From positions 62,001-126,000 of the forward strand of contig NZ_JAVQLW010000004.1 in assembly GCF_031822435.1 (NCBI RefSeq): DNA of 64,000 nucleotides. The letters are read 5' to 3'. Source of the stretch: Paracoccus sp. MBLB3053 (GTDB taxonomy: Bacteria > Pseudomonadota > Alphaproteobacteria > Rhodobacterales > Rhodobacteraceae). Positions 36,432 to 45,172 of this stretch are shown piece after piece. Each line of letters starts with the position of its first letter. Position 1 is the stretch's first letter. Below the pieces are notes generated by a model. That model was given only the letters and a program-made list of their open reading frames with translations. It was not told the DNA's origin and made no database searches. A program made the translations under genes and the position numbers.

Positions 36432-37481
36432 ATGTATTACAGTGCTTTAGACAGCCGCGTGATCCGTGATCGGGTTGATCTCGTAGCCACATTCGAAGAG
36501 TGGCAACGGGTCAGAAACCTATCACAGGACGAACTCAGCGGAAACATGTCTTACGAGCTGCGCGCAGGCCGTGAGTATCTCTACCGCAGAACGACCAAAA
36601 ATGGGATCAGGTCGACCCGAAGCCTCGGCCCCCGATCTGACAAAACCGACGCCATTCTCGCGCATTATCTGCGGCAGAAACAGGAGGCCGAGGAGCGTCT
36701 CGCAACTTTGGCCGGCAAGATCAACCAACTGGCAGCGGTGATGCGGGCGCTCAACCACCAGCGTGTCCCCAGCATCGCGGCCAGGCTGATCCGCAAGCTG
36801 GATGAAAGCCCGGCGGCCGCTCGATTTCGGGTGGTGGGCACGCATGCGCTCTATGCCTATGAGGCCGCGGCAGCGGTGACATTCAACGGGGAGATGGTCG
36901 CCACCGGAGATCTGGATGTTCTGATCGACGACCGCGCGCCCCTGCGTATTGCAATTGACGGAGAGGCGCGAGGCTTGGAGGCCATCGCCAGATCCGTCGA
37001 TCCGTCGTTTCAGCAGCGTCAGAAGGGAGATTTCCGGCTGACGAATAAGGACGGGTTCATGGTCGAGTTTATCCGCCCCGAGGCGCGCCCCGCGAAACGG
37101 GTCATGCCCGGCCAGGCCAGCGGTATCGAAGGGGATGCCGCGCCTGTCCCGATTGTCGGCTTGGAATGGCTTGTGTCGGCGCCCGCCTTCACGGCCATCG
37201 CGATCGACGACCGCGGCTTCCCGGTCCGAATGACCGCGCCTGCCCCGGCCATATGGGCGGCGCATAAGCTCTGGATTGCCCAAAGGGACGATCGTGATCC
37301 CGGCAAGGCCGCGCGCGACAAGGTTCAGGCCGAAGCAGTTCTCAGCCTGATCGAGGACCGACTGCCACAGGAAAGGTTGGACCCTGTTAAGCACAGCGCC
37401 TTGCCCAAATTCGTGGCGGATCTGGTGGCAGCTGAACCGGAAAAACCTGATCAGAAAAAGCTCACGCCAGATTGGGAATGA
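36432..37481 (+). CDS. Nucleotidyltransferase-fold protein (GSU2403-like)
   Basis: A 349-aa protein. The N-terminal ~110 residues are helical and charged (LRQKQEAEERLATLAGKINQ). The central part looks like a minimal nucleotidyltransferase: RFRVVGTHALYAYEAAAAV is the strand-helix entry, and TGDLDVLID gives the paired acidic residues. VEFIRPEARPAKR and VGLEWLVSAP follow as in GSU2403-type proteins. Such folds occur in toxin-antitoxin systems and in nucleotide modification; no antitoxin partner gene is adjacent. It has its own promoter with an overlapping palindrome. Function is uncertain. Confidence 0.75.
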   Translation: MYYSALDSRVIRDRVDLVATFEEWQRVRNLSQDELSGNMSYELRAGREYLYRRTTKNGIRSTRSLGPRSDKTDAILAHYLRQKQEAEERLATLAGKINQLAAVMRALNHQRVPSIAARLIRKLDESPAAARFRVVGTHALYAYEAAAAVTFNGEMVATGDLDVLIDDRAPLRIAIDGEARGLEAIARSVDPSFQQRQKGDFRLTNKDGFMVEFIRPEARPAKRVMPGQASGIEGDAAPVPIVGLEWLVSAPAFTAIAIDDRGFPVRMTAPAPAIWAAHKLWIAQRDDRDPGKAARDKVQAEAVLSLIEDRLPQERLDPVKHSALPKFVADLVAAEPEKPDQKKLTPDWE

Positions 37482-37608
37482 CGCATCGGGATATTGACCT
37501 GCGTTGGTCTTGACGCGGCGAGGGCAGCTGTCGCGGCAGAGCGGCAGGACGCAGACTGGACGTGATCGCGCGCTGACGCGGGCAGCTGGTTCAGTCTCGG
37601 TGCTCGTC

Positions 37609-39633
37609 TCACGCGCCCAATTTGCGCAGCAGTTTCTGCTCGATGCCCTGCATGGTCTCGAGGGCGCGTTTTTCCTGCGGCTTTAGCGCCTCCAGCATCT
37701 CTTCGGCGCTCAATTCGGGTCTCTCCTGTTCTATTTCCTGCAGCATGGCTTGGGCAGTTGGACCCGAAACGTTGACCTCTGATTTCGGCGACGAAGGTTT
37801 CGCCTGCGTGGGTGGCGCGGCGCTGACCTTGGGTTTCTCCTCTTGGTTCGGGGTTTCACCCGCGACGAGAGGCCCGTGATCACTCCTTGCCGGGTAGGTG
37901 ATGATCCCGCGAGCTTCGATGCGCCTTGTCAGGTCCTCGACGGTTTCGCGCAAACGCCGCAGGTTTTCGCCGTCGCGGGAGGGATAGGGCAGGGGTCCCT
38001 TCTGCGCGGACATCAGCTCCTTAAAATAGGGATCCTCGTAATAGACGATGCGCTCGGCAATGATCGGGTGCTGGCGCTCGGGGATCAGGATGACCTTGTC
38101 GCGATCGAGCTTTTTCAACTCGTCCGGTGTCATCAACGGGCGTTCTTCATTGCGCCGCGAGATCGAGCGGCGCAGCAGGCCCGAGCCATCACGCGAAAGG
38201 CTGTCGCTGATCGCGAGCTTGGTGGTCTTGCCGAGCCCTTCCGACACCTCCTCGGCGGTCTTTTTCTCGTTCGGGGCGAGGTAAAGCTTGATGCCGGCGG
38301 CGGATTCGATGCCGAGGCGCTCGTTTTCGGAATAGGGCGTTGATTCCAGGCCCGGGATGGATTGGGTGATGATCGAGACCCGACCGCCATGACCAGCCAG
38401 CTGTTTTAGCGATTGCACGATGATCGGCATCGGTCCGAGCTGGTCGAATTCATCGAGCATGATCTTCACCGGCCAGGGTTCCTGAGCAGGGTCGGGCATG
38501 CTGGCGCGAAGTGTGGCGATGAGCTCACCAAAAAACAGCCGGATCAGCGGAGCCAATGTCTTGATGGCATCGGCATTGACCACGAGATAGACGGCCATCG
38601 GCTGACGACGCAGATCGGCAAAGGAAAAATCATTGCCGCTGGTGGCGCGATCGACGGCAGGGTTGTTCCAGAGCGAGAGCCCGGCCCCGCTCAATACCGA
38701 GGCATGTGAACTGAGGGTGCGATCGGAATAGCCTGCGAATTTGCGGAAGGTCTGGGCGGCAGAGAGATGCTTCACCTCCTCGGCATGGGCGGCATAGGCG
38801 CTCGAAGTTGCGCCCTGACCGAAGAGGATGCGGCTGATCTCGCCGATGGTCGGGCGGCCGCGCTCAATGGCGAGAAGTCCCGCAGCGATGAAGAGATCGC
38901 GTCCTTCGGTCAGGAAGTCACCGGCGCTGCCCTTGTCGGAAACGGTGAGGAAGTAATCCGCGATCTTGGCAAGCTCGGTATAGCATTCATCGGCATGACG
39001 GATCCGGGCGACGCGCTCGAGCGGGTTATAGCGATGCGAAGGATGATCAAAATCGAAAGGCGAGAAATAGAAGATCGCATCGCCCTGCGCCTGACGATGG
39101 CGCGAGGTCGCCTCGAAAAGCTCGCCTTTGACGTCGAGCACCACCATTGAGCCGGGAAACAGCAAGAGGTTCGGGATGGCATAGCCGACACCCTTGCCGG
39201 CGCGGGTCGGGGCGACGACGAGGCAATGCGGGAATTTGTCGTAATCCGCGGCAATCATCGCCGCCTTGGTCTTGGGCTTGCCGAGCTTTCCGAAGACCAA
39301 GCCGCGCCCGATGGGCTGTAACAGTCCATTGCGGCGGATCTCGGCTTTGCTCTGAAAATGCGCCTGGCCATATTCGGTCAGCTTCTGGCCGAAGGAGAGG
39401 AGGAGAGCAAAACCCGTGAGCAGCGCGGCCCCGATCAATCCGAGGCGATAGCCCGAGGCCCAAGGCTCCTGTCCGATCTCGTCCCAGCCCGGGAATTGCC
39501 GGATCAGCAGGAACATATCGCCATTCAGCGCATTGCCGCCGGTTTTGAGCTGCACCCAGATCCCACCGGCCATCAACCCGAGAAGCGCACCGGCCAACGC
39601 CGCGATGGGAAGAACGATCAACAGCCGCGGCAT
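37609..39633 (-). CDS. virD4: Type IV coupling protein VirD4/TraG
   Basis: A 674-aa inner-membrane ATPase that links relaxosome and T4SS. Two N-terminal membrane helices (LIVLPIAALAGALLGLMAGG; LIGAALLTGFALLLSFG), Walker A APTRAGKG (141-148) and Walker B IMLDEFDQL (391-399) are visible. Pro/Glu-rich C-terminal residues form a likely substrate-docking tail. The ATG at 39633 follows GAGGGGG; an ATG at 39663 would overlap the 52-aa ORF. It is the last gene of the operon. No relaxase gene follows it in this window. Confidence 0.95.
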   Translation of the reverse strand: MPRLLIVLPIAALAGALLGLMAGGIWVQLKTGGNALNGDMFLLIRQFPGWDEIGQEPWASGYRLGLIGAALLTGFALLLSFGQKLTEYGQAHFQSKAEIRRNGLLQPIGRGLVFGKLGKPKTKAAMIAADYDKFPHCLVVAPTRAGKGVGYAIPNLLLFPGSMVVLDVKGELFEATSRHRQAQGDAIFYFSPFDFDHPSHRYNPLERVARIRHADECYTELAKIADYFLTVSDKGSAGDFLTEGRDLFIAAGLLAIERGRPTIGEISRILFGQGATSSAYAAHAEEVKHLSAAQTFRKFAGYSDRTLSSHASVLSGAGLSLWNNPAVDRATSGNDFSFADLRRQPMAVYLVVNADAIKTLAPLIRLFFGELIATLRASMPDPAQEPWPVKIMLDEFDQLGPMPIIVQSLKQLAGHGGRVSIITQSIPGLESTPYSENERLGIESAAGIKLYLAPNEKKTAEEVSEGLGKTTKLAISDSLSRDGSGLLRRSISRRNEERPLMTPDELKKLDRDKVILIPERQHPIIAERIVYYEDPYFKELMSAQKGPLPYPSRDGENLRRLRETVEDLTRRIEARGIITYPARSDHGPLVAGETPNQEEKPKVSAAPPTQAKPSSPKSEVNVSGPTAQAMLQEIEQERPELSAEEMLEALKPQEKRALETMQGIEQKLLRKLGA

Positions 39634-39643
39634 GCAGACCCCC

Positions 39644-39802
39644 TCAATAGCCGAGCCAGGCAAAGAGTTCGGCGGTCACGGTGAAGCTATCGCCGAGGTC
39701 CTGTCGAGCCTCGTCGGGATCATGGCCATGGGCGTGGATCAGCCGTTCGGCCTCGGGATCGGTGAGTTCCGGGTGGTCGGCAGCAAACTCCCAGCTGGTC
39801 AT
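39644..39802 (-). CDS. Small 52-aa acidic protein between virB11 and virD4
   Basis: The frame from ATG 39802 to TGA 39644 gives 52 residues: MTSWEFAADHPELTDPEAER, LIHAHGHDPDEARQ and a hydrophobic end TAELFAWLGY. Its ATG overlaps the virB11 stop (ATGA) and it ends 10 bases before virD4, so it fits exactly between two coupled genes, strong evidence that it is translated. It is acidic with helical character. Function is unknown; it could be a cytoplasmic adaptor for VirB11 or VirD4 (speculative). Confidence 0.75.
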   Translation of the reverse strand: MTSWEFAADHPELTDPEAERLIHAHGHDPDEARQDLGDSFTVTAELFAWLGY

Positions 39803-40806
39803 GAGGGCGCTCCCAGATCCTGCTCGAGTCCGGGAAACCAGAGCTCGAGAATGCCGCGGCGATGGCCGATGCGCCCGGCCTGAATCACCAGATCGATCGA
39901 GCCGGAAAGGTAGCGCAGCACCTCGCCGAAACTCAGACGGGTACCCGTTTCCAGGACGAGGAGGGCCAGCTTTTCGAAGGCCTTGCGGGCGGTTTCGGCA
40001 TGAAGCGTGGTGAAAGAGCCGCCATGGCCAGAATTGATCGCGCCGAGATAGGTGACGGCTTCACGCCCACGCAATTCGCCCAAGATGATCCGGTCCGGCC
40101 GCAGGCGCAGCGTTGCCTGCAAGAGCTTTTCGGCCGAGCGCGGCGAGGCCTCATCGCGACTGGCCACGAGGCTGACATGATTGGGTTGCCCGGGCATGAG
40201 TTCGGGCGCGTCCTCGATCAGAACCAGACGCTCCTCAGCCGGGATCATCCATTGCAGGCGACGTGCAAGCTCGGTTTTTCCGGTCGAAGTGCCGCCAGAG
40301 ACCAGGATATTCAACCTCTCCGCGATGGCGGCCCGCAAAAAGCCATCGGGATCCCCGCCGGGCTGGATCAGCGCGCGAATGGAGCGGATCGTCTCGCATC
40401 TTGCCGCCTCGGAGGAGGTCTCCGGAGTGCGCAGGAAGGCAAATCGCTTTGGTTCGTCCTCTGCAGCTCGCGCCCGGAACAGGCGGAATGCGAGGATGGC
40501 GCCTTCCGCCGAAGCCGGCGGCAGCACGGCCTGGGCGCGCAAAGTGACGCCCCGAAACCCCACCGTCGCCGAGACCATGGGCGATTGCTCGGTCAGAGGC
40601 TGGCGCACTTCATTGGCGATCTGGCTGGCGAGATCACTGACCGCGCGCGGGGTTAGAATGAGATCCGTGAACGCGGCCATATGGGCGTCACCGCTGCGCT
40701 CGATCCAGACCCGGCCATCGGCATTGATCGAAATCTCGATGGCACCTGGATCTTCGATCAACGGCGCGAGCGGCTGCAGATAATGTTCAAGAAAGCCGAC
40801 CGCCAT
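39799..40806 (-). CDS. virB11: T4SS traffic ATPase VirB11
   Basis: A 335-aa hexameric ATPase powering pilus assembly and DNA transfer. Walker A SGGTSTGKT (~170-178), the Asp box LVLIEDAPEL, Walker B-like RIILGELRGREAV and the His box GHGGSFTTLHAET are all present. The ATG at 40806 overlaps the virB10 stop (TGATG); the ORF could begin at a TTG at 40809. Confidence 0.96.
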   Translation of the reverse strand: MAVGFLEHYLQPLAPLIEDPGAIEISINADGRVWIERSGDAHMAAFTDLILTPRAVSDLASQIANEVRQPLTEQSPMVSATVGFRGVTLRAQAVLPPASAEGAILAFRLFRARAAEDEPKRFAFLRTPETSSEAARCETIRSIRALIQPGGDPDGFLRAAIAERLNILVSGGTSTGKTELARRLQWMIPAEERLVLIEDAPELMPGQPNHVSLVASRDEASPRSAEKLLQATLRLRPDRIILGELRGREAVTYLGAINSGHGGSFTTLHAETARKAFEKLALLVLETGTRLSFGEVLRYLSGSIDLVIQAGRIGHRRGILELWFPGLEQDLGAPS

Positions 40807-42137
40807 CAAAAGAGCTCCAGATCATTGTTGACCCGCACGATCACGACTTGGCCCTGATCGAGGGTGATGGTCGGCGGGCGGTTGAGATAGCCCGCCATGG
40901 TGCCGCTGAGGGCATTGGATGCACCCTGGTCAATGCCGGAATAGAACTCGGCAAGAGCGTCGCTGTCGTCATCCTCCTCGCCATCATTGGCGGCGGCCTC
41001 GAGGATGCCGGGCAGGGCGCCGATCACCGAGACCACGGTGGCCGCACCAAATCGGCTGAGCGTGTGGTTCCTGACCTTGCCATTCAGGCCGGATCGCCCG
41101 ACCCGGTCGCTGCCATAGCCCTCGAGGCGCACGGTCAGCCCATCGGCCCGGATCAACCGGTCCCAGGCGATCATCACCCGTCGCTGGCCCTGGCTGATTT
41201 CATTCGAATAGCGACCGTAGAGTTTGGCGCCGCGCGGGATCAGGACCTGGCTCATATCCATCGACCAGACATCCTGGCTGACATTGGCCACGACATTGCC
41301 GGGGAGGCTGGTGTCGACCGAGGTCTCGAGCGTGGCCTCGATCATCGTGCCCTGCACCACGGTCTGGCCGGGATGCGCAATGCGCTCGGCTTTGGTGATC
41401 TCGGCACGCGCCGCGCCCGCGCGCAAGAAATCGGGTGTTCCGGCTCGATCCGCTGCAGCACTTCCCGGCTCGATGGCGGCGGCCGGATCAGCACCACTTG
41501 CCGCGGCATTGCCACCCGCGCGAAACGCAACCATCGGCGAATTGATCTGGCGCTGACGTTGCTCTGCGGCTTCCTGACGGCGACGTTCGAGATCGGCGAG
41601 ACGTTGCGCTTCCGCTTCGGCGGCGGCTTGATCGGGCAGGCCGAATTGCGCGGCATTCAGCAATTCTTCCTCGAGACGGCGGCGTTCGGCCTCCGCGTCG
41701 CTGAGGGCCTGTTCCTGCTCGGCCGCCTTGGCTTTCTCGGCCTCCACCTCGGCCTGCAGCTTTTCCACCGCCGCCTTGTTCTCGCGCTCGAGGCTGGCCA
41801 GACGCGAGCGCAATTCCTCTAGCGCCGGGTCCGGTGCGATTGTCGGCGCGGGTTTGGTCAGCTCGGCAGCTGGTTGCGAAACCTCGGACGGGGCTTTCGC
41901 CACAGTGAAGCCGGCGAGACCGGGATCCTGCTGGAACTCGGTGACGCTGGATGTGGGCAGGCTTTCGACTTCGTCCTTACCATCTGTACGCGGCATCATC
42001 GCCCAAGCGCCCATAGCCGTGCCAATGAGCAGGGTGGCTGCTGGCACAAAATAGGGCCTGAGATTGCGTTTCGTTCGGGGCGGCGATTTCAGCCGGGCAA
42101 GCCGGGCCGCAACTTTGTCATCCTGATCCTCGGCCAT
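40806..42137 (-). CDS. virB10: T4SS channel protein VirB10
   Basis: A 443-aa protein with a cytoplasmic N-terminus, one membrane helix (YFVPAATLLIGTAMGAWAMM), a proline- and Glu/Ala-rich periplasmic rod with coiled coil (LEELRSRLASLERENKAAVE) and a C-terminal outer-membrane complex domain (VVQGTMIEATLETSVDTSLP; DRLIRADGLTVRLEG). It spans both membranes and senses ATP use. The stop overlaps virB11. Confidence 0.95.
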   Translation of the reverse strand: MAEDQDDKVAARLARLKSPPRTKRNLRPYFVPAATLLIGTAMGAWAMMPRTDGKDEVESLPTSSVTEFQQDPGLAGFTVAKAPSEVSQPAAELTKPAPTIAPDPALEELRSRLASLERENKAAVEKLQAEVEAEKAKAAEQEQALSDAEAERRRLEEELLNAAQFGLPDQAAAEAEAQRLADLERRRQEAAEQRQRQINSPMVAFRAGGNAAASGADPAAAIEPGSAAADRAGTPDFLRAGAARAEITKAERIAHPGQTVVQGTMIEATLETSVDTSLPGNVVANVSQDVWSMDMSQVLIPRGAKLYGRYSNEISQGQRRVMIAWDRLIRADGLTVRLEGYGSDRVGRSGLNGKVRNHTLSRFGAATVVSVIGALPGILEAAANDGEEDDDSDALAEFYSGIDQGASNALSGTMAGYLNRPPTITLDQGQVVIVRVNNDLELF

Positions 42138-42140
42138 AGC

Positions 42141-42857
42141 TTACTCCTCCTGGCCGGTGATGCAGACATAGTCGTCGCCATAGCGCAGCACCCAGCGCTC
42201 CGAGCGCGCCGCAACGGTGATGATCTCGCCCTTGCTCTGGCTATTGACCGAATATTCCCGACCCTTGGCATCGACACGAAACAGCGAGGGCATCGGCGCG
42301 CCTGGCGCGATCTGGAAATAGGTCTTCTGGCCATCATCCGAGACGCCAATCGGGGCAAACTCCGCGCCAGAGGACCCCTGCGAGATCGCGTAACGCATTT
42401 TCTTCGGTGGTGCGGTGGGCAGAGGACGGACACTTGGCGCGGTGCGGCTGCTGCGGTGATCGCCGGGGGCGCTGAACTTCACCGACCAGTTCGGCGTCGC
42501 GCGGCTCTCCGAGACCTGCAGGAAATAAAACCGGCGATTGGTCTCGACGGTGACATTGGTCGAGGCGCCCTCGATCACCGGCTTGATGGTGAATACATTG
42601 GCGCCTTCGAGCTTGTCGATCTGGAAGCTCTCGAGATCACCCGCGGCGACCGAGCGGATCTCTTCGCCCTGTCCGAGTTCGATCAGGGTGATGTTCCGGA
42701 TCCGGGTCGAGACATGATAGACCTGCCCGTCGACGAAGCTGGCATAGGTGACGCGGGCATCGCGCGATCCGGCTTTCGGTCGGACTTCCGCGATAGCACT
42801 GAAGGGCAGGATGGTAACCAGCACGAGCGCCGCCGCGCCATGGAAAAACCTATTCAT
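42141..42857 (-). CDS. virB9: T4SS outer-membrane complex protein VirB9
   Basis: A 238-aa protein with signal peptide (FFHGAAALVLVTILPFSAIA) and VirB9/CagX features: ARVTYASFVDGQVYHVSTR, TIKPVIEGASTNVTVETNRR and QKTYFQIAPGAPMPSLFRV. With VirB7 and VirB10 it builds the core complex. It overlaps virB8 by 8 bases. Confidence 0.95.
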   Translation of the reverse strand: MNRFFHGAAALVLVTILPFSAIAEVRPKAGSRDARVTYASFVDGQVYHVSTRIRNITLIELGQGEEIRSVAAGDLESFQIDKLEGANVFTIKPVIEGASTNVTVETNRRFYFLQVSESRATPNWSVKFSAPGDHRSSRTAPSVRPLPTAPPKKMRYAISQGSSGAEFAPIGVSDDGQKTYFQIAPGAPMPSLFRVDAKGREYSVNSQSKGEIITVAARSERWVLRYGDDYVCITGQEE

Positions 42858-43527
42858 CCTTCTGGGCCTCCAGAGAATCCGAGCTGACGCGATAGCCGGT
42901 CACGACAAAGCCGAACGGGTTCTGCCAGACCAGTTCGAGCGCGCTTTCCTGCGTCGGCTGAAACCGGTAGCTCACCGTGGCGGTGAAATTCCCCAGCCGG
43001 TCAGGTTGGCTCGGTCGAGACAGAGTCTTCACGAAACGCACCTGTGCGGTGGTGTCATTGACCTGGCTGATCGAGAGCACCTCGAGTTTCACCCGGCCCG
43101 TTTCGCCATAAACTGTCGGCGGGTAGTTCGGGTTCTTACCATCCCAAAGCGCCTGCAGTGAGGCCTGCGCCTCGCCGCTCGATTGCCGCCAGGTGCGCAA
43201 CATCCGCGCCTCATTGTCATTCGGATCATAAGTCTCGCGGGCGAGCACATAGCCGTAGAGCAGGCTTTGGGTGACGGCATCGGCATGTTCCATGGTGGCG
43301 CGTTCGACCTCGACGGCGCGACTCGCGATGCCTGTGTCGCGATCGACGATGGTGAGATAGGCTTGGGACTGTTTCAACGGCAACAGGGCGAGGGTGGTGG
43401 CTAGGCCGAGCATGCCGCAAGCCATGCCGCCGGCAGCGACGAGCCAGGCCAGTTTTTCCCGGCGGGTCGGCTCGATGAAGAGCTGTCTTGCGAGCAGCTT
43501 TCTCTCTTCAGACAAGGCGTCTGTCAT
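42850..43527 (-). CDS. virB8: T4SS inner-membrane protein VirB8
   Basis: A 225-aa bitopic protein: one helix (GMACGMLGLATTLALLPLK) and a periplasmic NTF2-like domain (AYLTIVDRDTGIASRAVEV; RARE-type segment YGYVLARETYDPNDNEARML). It nucleates T4SS assembly. The protein ends LEAQKDE and overlaps virB9. Confidence 0.95.
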   Translation of the reverse strand: MTDALSEERKLLARQLFIEPTRREKLAWLVAAGGMACGMLGLATTLALLPLKQSQAYLTIVDRDTGIASRAVEVERATMEHADAVTQSLLYGYVLARETYDPNDNEARMLRTWRQSSGEAQASLQALWDGKNPNYPPTVYGETGRVKLEVLSISQVNDTTAQVRFVKTLSRPSQPDRLGNFTATVSYRFQPTQESALELVWQNPFGFVVTGYRVSSDSLEAQKDE

Positions 43528-43565
43528 GGATCTCTCCCGAGATGGAGGGGCTGGACCTTGCGCGC

Positions 43566-44597
43566 CTAGCTCCGGCGCATGAGGTCGAGTGCCGTGAGTT
43601 TTTGGCGCAGCGCCATGCCGGCCTCGCGGGCCGAGCGCTGATGCGGGGTGGATTTGGCCTCGGAGAGGCCTGAGGGCAGGCTGGTAAGCCCGGCGAGATA
43701 TTGCTTGGGATGGGCAAGGCCATGCGCGCCGAGCGCGTTGGCCCCGACCTGGCTTGGACGCTGCAGCGAGGATCCGGCGAGGCGCATGGCCTCGGGCGCG
43801 ATGGAGGCGAGATTCATCTGGCCGGTAATGTGATTGGCCGCTTCGGGGATTTTCATCAGGGCGAAGATGCCGACAAAGACCACGACCATGAAGCCGACAA
43901 GGCTGCCGAGCGTGTCGATTTCGGCCTGCTCGCGATATTGCGCCGTGGCCATCGCCACAACGGCGGCAATCACAGCCGAAGCTGCAATCGGATACATCAG
44001 GTAGGAGACGAAGGAGGAAAGCCAGGCCTCGAAGAGCGGCTTGGTGCGATTGAAGATGGTGAAGATCATCGCCAGCGGAGCGACGCCAAGCAGGAAGGCA
44101 ATCATGATCTTGGCGAAACCGACGACCAGGACATAGACCGCCATCAATATCGCGAGGATGAGGAAGAAAAGGGCACCGAGCACGCCGCGGGTGATCGACC
44201 CCATGCTTTTCATCACCCCGTCGGCTGTTTCGCCCATATTCACGGCGAACTCGTCCATGGCCGCGTTGATGCCAGCGTCATTGGCCCCTGCCAGATCGAA
44301 GAAGCCCAATGCCAGATTGCCACTGGCCGAAGTCAGCGCGTCATAGAACGTCCCGAAATTCGCCCAGGAGAAAGCGAACATGTAGACGAGGACGATCCGC
44401 GTCGCGATCTGCAAGCTATCCTTGGCTCTCATGCGATAGATGCCGAGCGCCATATTCATGCCGATGAGCAGCAAGAGCAGTGTGAGGAGCACGGTCCAGA
44501 GCGGGCCAACGGCGGAAGCCGTGCTCTCGAAAAACCGCTCCCCGGTCGACTTCACGCTGGAGTCGAGGGTTTCGATGATGGTGGTGACGAGACCCAT
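43566..44597 (-). CDS. virB6: T4SS polytopic membrane protein VirB6
   Basis: A 343-aa protein with at least five hydrophobic helices (LWTVLLTLLLLLIGMNMALG; VLGALFFLILAILMAVYVLV; IMIAFLLGVAPLAMIFTIF), the TrbL/VirB6 pattern. It forms part of the inner-membrane channel. The ATG at 44597 overlaps the preceding stop (TGATG); a GTG at 44615 is an alternative. Confidence 0.92.
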   Translation of the reverse strand: MGLVTTIIETLDSSVKSTGERFFESTASAVGPLWTVLLTLLLLLIGMNMALGIYRMRAKDSLQIATRIVLVYMFAFSWANFGTFYDALTSASGNLALGFFDLAGANDAGINAAMDEFAVNMGETADGVMKSMGSITRGVLGALFFLILAILMAVYVLVVGFAKIMIAFLLGVAPLAMIFTIFNRTKPLFEAWLSSFVSYLMYPIAASAVIAAVVAMATAQYREQAEIDTLGSLVGFMVVVFVGIFALMKIPEAANHITGQMNLASIAPEAMRLAGSSLQRPSQVGANALGAHGLAHPKQYLAGLTSLPSGLSEAKSTPHQRSAREAGMALRQKLTALDLMRRS

Positions 44598-45172
44598 CAG
44601 AAGGCTCCACCACACATGGCTTCGACCTGATCGCGCAACTGTCTCGCCTTTGCGGCATAGTCATTGCCAATGGCGATCCGGTTCCAGTCCTTGCCCTCGG
44701 TCGCCTCGACGTTTTGGACAGCCTCTTCCACAAGCCCAACCGGCGCGGCCTTTCCTGCGCAGGTGCAATCTCGCGTGTCGAGGACATGCTGCTGACGGAC
44801 ATAGGCATAGATCATCCGGCGTGCGGCCGCTTCGACAGTTGATGCCTGAAACGCCTCCGTCTCAAAGCCTTCCGCCTTTTCGCAAGTGCTGTACGGCACG
44901 TTCTCGGTCAGTGCCTTCGGGAGATCCTGAGAATCCGATTGCGGTGACAGGCGCAGAAAATCCTGTTCGCTCGCCTCCGCGTGCTCACTGGCCCCGAAAT
45001 CCGGCATAGCTTCACCCGCCAAGCGATTCAGCGCGGCGAAGGGGTTCTCGGCGGGCGCCTCCCGCTGCGCCGGATCCTGTCCCTGTGCGCGCCACACGGG
45101 AAGGGCAATGACGGCGGTCAGGGTCAAGGCGAGGACAGCGCCCCCGATCACGATGCGACGGGCCATGCTCAT
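44597..45172 (-). CDS. Periplasmic/anchored 191-aa T4SS-operon protein, unknown
   Basis: Not recognised as a named VirB component. It has an N-terminal helix or uncleaved signal (IVIGGAVLALTLTAVIALPV), then a low-complexity acidic stretch, then a Cys-containing block (YSTCEKAEGFETEAF; HVLDTRDCTCAGKAAPVG; QVEAMCGGAF) whose four cysteines suggest disulfides in the periplasm. It overlaps virB5 upstream (ATGA) and virB6 downstream (TGATG), so it is made in step with them and is probably an accessory assembly factor (inference). Confidence 0.8.
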   Translation of the reverse strand: MSMARRIVIGGAVLALTLTAVIALPVWRAQGQDPAQREAPAENPFAALNRLAGEAMPDFGASEHAEASEQDFLRLSPQSDSQDLPKALTENVPYSTCEKAEGFETEAFQASTVEAAARRMIYAYVRQQHVLDTRDCTCAGKAAPVGLVEEAVQNVEATEGKDWNRIAIGNDYAAKARQLRDQVEAMCGGAF

